From positions 1-16,784 of the forward strand of contig DUUS01000065.1 in NCBI GenBank assembly GCA_012841465.1: a stretch of DNA of 16,784 nt, given 5' to 3'. Positions 15,167-16,784 of this stretch are shown in pieces. The notes under the pieces were generated by a model. That model worked only from the letters and a program-made list of their open reading frames with translations. It made no database searches and was not told where the DNA came from. Every line of letters begins with the position of its first letter. Positions within the stretch are counted from its first letter, which is position 1. This stretch comes from Mollicutes bacterium. Lineage in GTDB: Bacteria > Bacillota_I > Bacilli_A > RF39 > UBA660. The position numbers and the translations under genes were made by a program.

Positions 15167-16643
15167 AAAGCACGATAGCGATTAAATTATGACTTCCTTT
15201 GTTAACTATTTTTGTTACCGTATTAGATAATTTGTATCTAGTATTATCTGGCATCATTGATAATTTAGCTTGGATACCTTCTTTAACTATTTCATCTAAA
15301 CTGCGACCAAAGATTTCACTTTTCCAGATGCTTGATGGATCTTTTTCATAATCTTTCATAATATAATTAATTAATTCTTTACTTTGTAGTTCAGTTCCGA
15401 TTATTGGTTCGAATGTTGATTCAACATCTACTTTCATAAGATGAATTGATGATGCGACAGCTTTTAATTTAACACCATATCTAGATCCATGTTTAATAAT
15501 TTCTGGATTAGATAATTTCATATCAGCAAGTGTTGGATAAACAATTCCATAGCCAGTGTTCTTAGCCATTTTAAGTGCTGATTTAAGTGAATTTGTTTCA
15601 TCTTTGTTAGATGCATATTCGGTAAATACTTTAAGTAAACTACTTTTATTAATAGTAATACCACCAAGTACTTCTTTTAATACTTCATTGTAAAGTTCAT
15701 CGTTACTGTTTAAATTAAGAGTTACTTTACCTACACCAGTATCAACTTTAGAAATATAAGCTTCATGAATAAATTCACTATCTTTGTAATAATCAATTAT
15801 CTTATCGACATCTTTTAATTTAGAGACATCCATCATACTTTCTCTAATTTTTTCAAGATAATGTTTTTTAACCTCATGATCTTTTTCTAAGATATGAATC
15901 CACTCTGGTACATTTACTTCAACATTAAGTACTGGGAATTCATAAAGTGCAGTTTTAAGTATTTCATACATTTCTTTTTCATTCATTGAATCAATGTTAA
16001 TAGGTAGTGCTGGTACACCATAATTATCACTTAAACTTTGAGCAAGTCTAGTAGCTTCATCAGTACTTGGAGTTTTAGTATTAAGTAAAATAATAAATGG
16101 CTTATTAATTGCTTTTAATTCTGTGATTACTTTTTCTTCAGCATCAATATACTCAGATCTGGCAAATTCACCAATAGATCCATCAGTAGTTACAACAATA
16201 CCTATTGTTGAGTGATCTCTGATTACTTTTTCAGTTCCGATTTCAGCTGCTTCAATAAATGGGATATCTTCATCATACCAAGGAGTCTTTACAAGTCTTG
16301 GATTACCTAAATCATCTTCATAACCAGATGATGATTTAATTACATAACCAACACAATCAATTAACTTAATGTTAGTTGTAAATTCATCAATGGTAATAGT
16401 TGCTCCAGATGATGGAACAAATTTTGGTTCGATTGTCATAATTGATTTCCCAGGAGCACTTTGCGGAATTTCATCTAGACATCTTTTTCTTTCATTTTCA
16501 TCTTGTATATTTGGTATTACTAAGTTTTCGATAACCTTTTTAATAAATGTTGATTTACCTGTTCTAACTGCTCCAACAACTCCTAGATAAATCTCGCCTC
16601 CACCCCATGCTGAGATGCTACTAATTATCTCTTTTTTTTCCAT
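15165..16643 (-). CDS. spoIVA: Stage IV sporulation protein A, spore coat morphogenetic ATPase
   Basis: 492 residues from ATG at 16643, the same length as I recall for B. subtilis SpoIVA. An in-frame ATG 36 nt upstream gives a 12-residue extension with no counterpart, while GAAAGGG before 16643 serves as ribosome binding site. GVVGAVRTGKST (21-32) is the Walker A loop with Lys30. DCVGYV near residue 100 fits the Walker B/G3 region of this translation-factor-like ATPase. The middle part and the C-terminus (GSRYGVKLKA, IFGRSLDEIVKEGIQAKLS, final LIAIVL) match the family closely. SpoIVA hydrolyses ATP to polymerise into the basement layer of the coat on the forespore, anchored by SpoVM. In IMTIEPKF Thr70 is kept, but the following residue, Thr71 in B. 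subtilis, is Ile. Its presence predicts endospore formation. Expression is expected from a mother-cell promoter that I could not fix. Confidence 0.98.
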   Translation of the reverse strand: MEKKEIISSISAWGGGEIYLGVVGAVRTGKSTFIKKVIENLVIPNIQDENERKRCLDEIPQSAPGKSIMTIEPKFVPSSGATITIDEFTTNIKLIDCVGYVIKSSSGYEDDLGNPRLVKTPWYDEDIPFIEAAEIGTEKVIRDHSTIGIVVTTDGSIGEFARSEYIDAEEKVITELKAINKPFIILLNTKTPSTDEATRLAQSLSDNYGVPALPINIDSMNEKEMYEILKTALYEFPVLNVEVNVPEWIHILEKDHEVKKHYLEKIRESMMDVSKLKDVDKIIDYYKDSEFIHEAYISKVDTGVGKVTLNLNSNDELYNEVLKEVLGGITINKSSLLKVFTEYASNKDETNSLKSALKMAKNTGYGIVYPTLADMKLSNPEIIKHGSRYGVKLKAVASSIHLMKVDVESTFEPIIGTELQSKELINYIMKDYEKDPSSIWKSEIFGRSLDEIVKEGIQAKLSMMPDNTRYKLSNTVTKIVNKGSHNLIAIVL

Positions 16644-16784
16644 ATTATTCTTCCCTTTCACTATAAAATTTATGAACAAAAAAAAAAGATATGCATATTA
16701 TCATTTTTAACAGTAAATGTTTTTAAAACCAAACACTTAAAAACAATTATAAATTACTAAAATATACCCATAATTTACTTACTA

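Noticed and set aside
16644..16679. Upstream ATG of spoIVA
   Set aside because: The extra 12 residues include the ribosome binding site of the inner ATG, and the shorter form matches the family length and start.
16680..16784. Sigma-E-type promoter before spoIVA (a GCATATCT near 16690)
   Set aside because: The sequence only loosely resembles the mother-cell -10 and no convincing -35 is at the right distance. I could not support it.
1..16784. Mollicute-type code with TGA as Trp
   Set aside because: All Trp codons I checked are TGG, and TGA ends the XRE and ybxB genes at the expected places.

Overview
The window is AT-rich DNA from a low-GC, spore-forming Bacillota. It carries the stage IV sporulation ATPase SpoIVA, and the RpoB, RpoC and HU proteins are of Bacilli type. 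Stops are TAA, TAG and TGA and Trp is TGG, so the code is standard. The proteins and the gene order look like an uncultured gut lineage of Bacilli (RF39/Erysipelotrichia neighbourhood). That placement is an inference and not firm.

Left part (1-4100, minus strand): a surface or secreted protein cut by the window edge. Upstream of it in reading order is an operon of a divergent PlsC-like acyltransferase, a hybrid sensor histidine kinase, and probably a 34-residue single-pass membrane peptide whose start overlaps the kinase stop. 4101-4242 is a divergent promoter region. On the plus strand, 4243-4648 holds a two-gene cassette of a small membrane protein and an XRE regulator with overlapping reading frames. 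It ends in a hairpin that can terminate both this cassette and rpoC.

Centre (4684-13174, minus strand): hup (HU), a YbxB/RsmC-like methyltransferase, rpoB and rpoC, in that transcription order. Both RNA polymerase large subunits end in long Glu/Lys-rich tails. RpoB has Lys and Asp at the positions matching E. coli Gln513 and His526, so intrinsic rifamycin resistance is predicted. rpoB has its own promoter overlapping the methyltransferase stop, with two inverted repeats in the promoter and leader, and it starts at GTG.

Right part (13300-16643, minus strand): spoIVA, a class II Fic protein, then two related small membrane-protein genes, both with broken frames. One is broken exactly at an A AAA AAG slippery heptamer, the other by a net 10-base loss. 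In Bacillus subtilis spoIVA and hup (hbs) are neighbours, so the Fic gene and the paralogue pair look like accessory DNA inserted between them. The promoter before the second paralogue is a 30/34 match to the hup promoter, which hints at how the insertion or duplication arose. I found no RNA genes, CRISPR arrays, insertion sequences or transposases.
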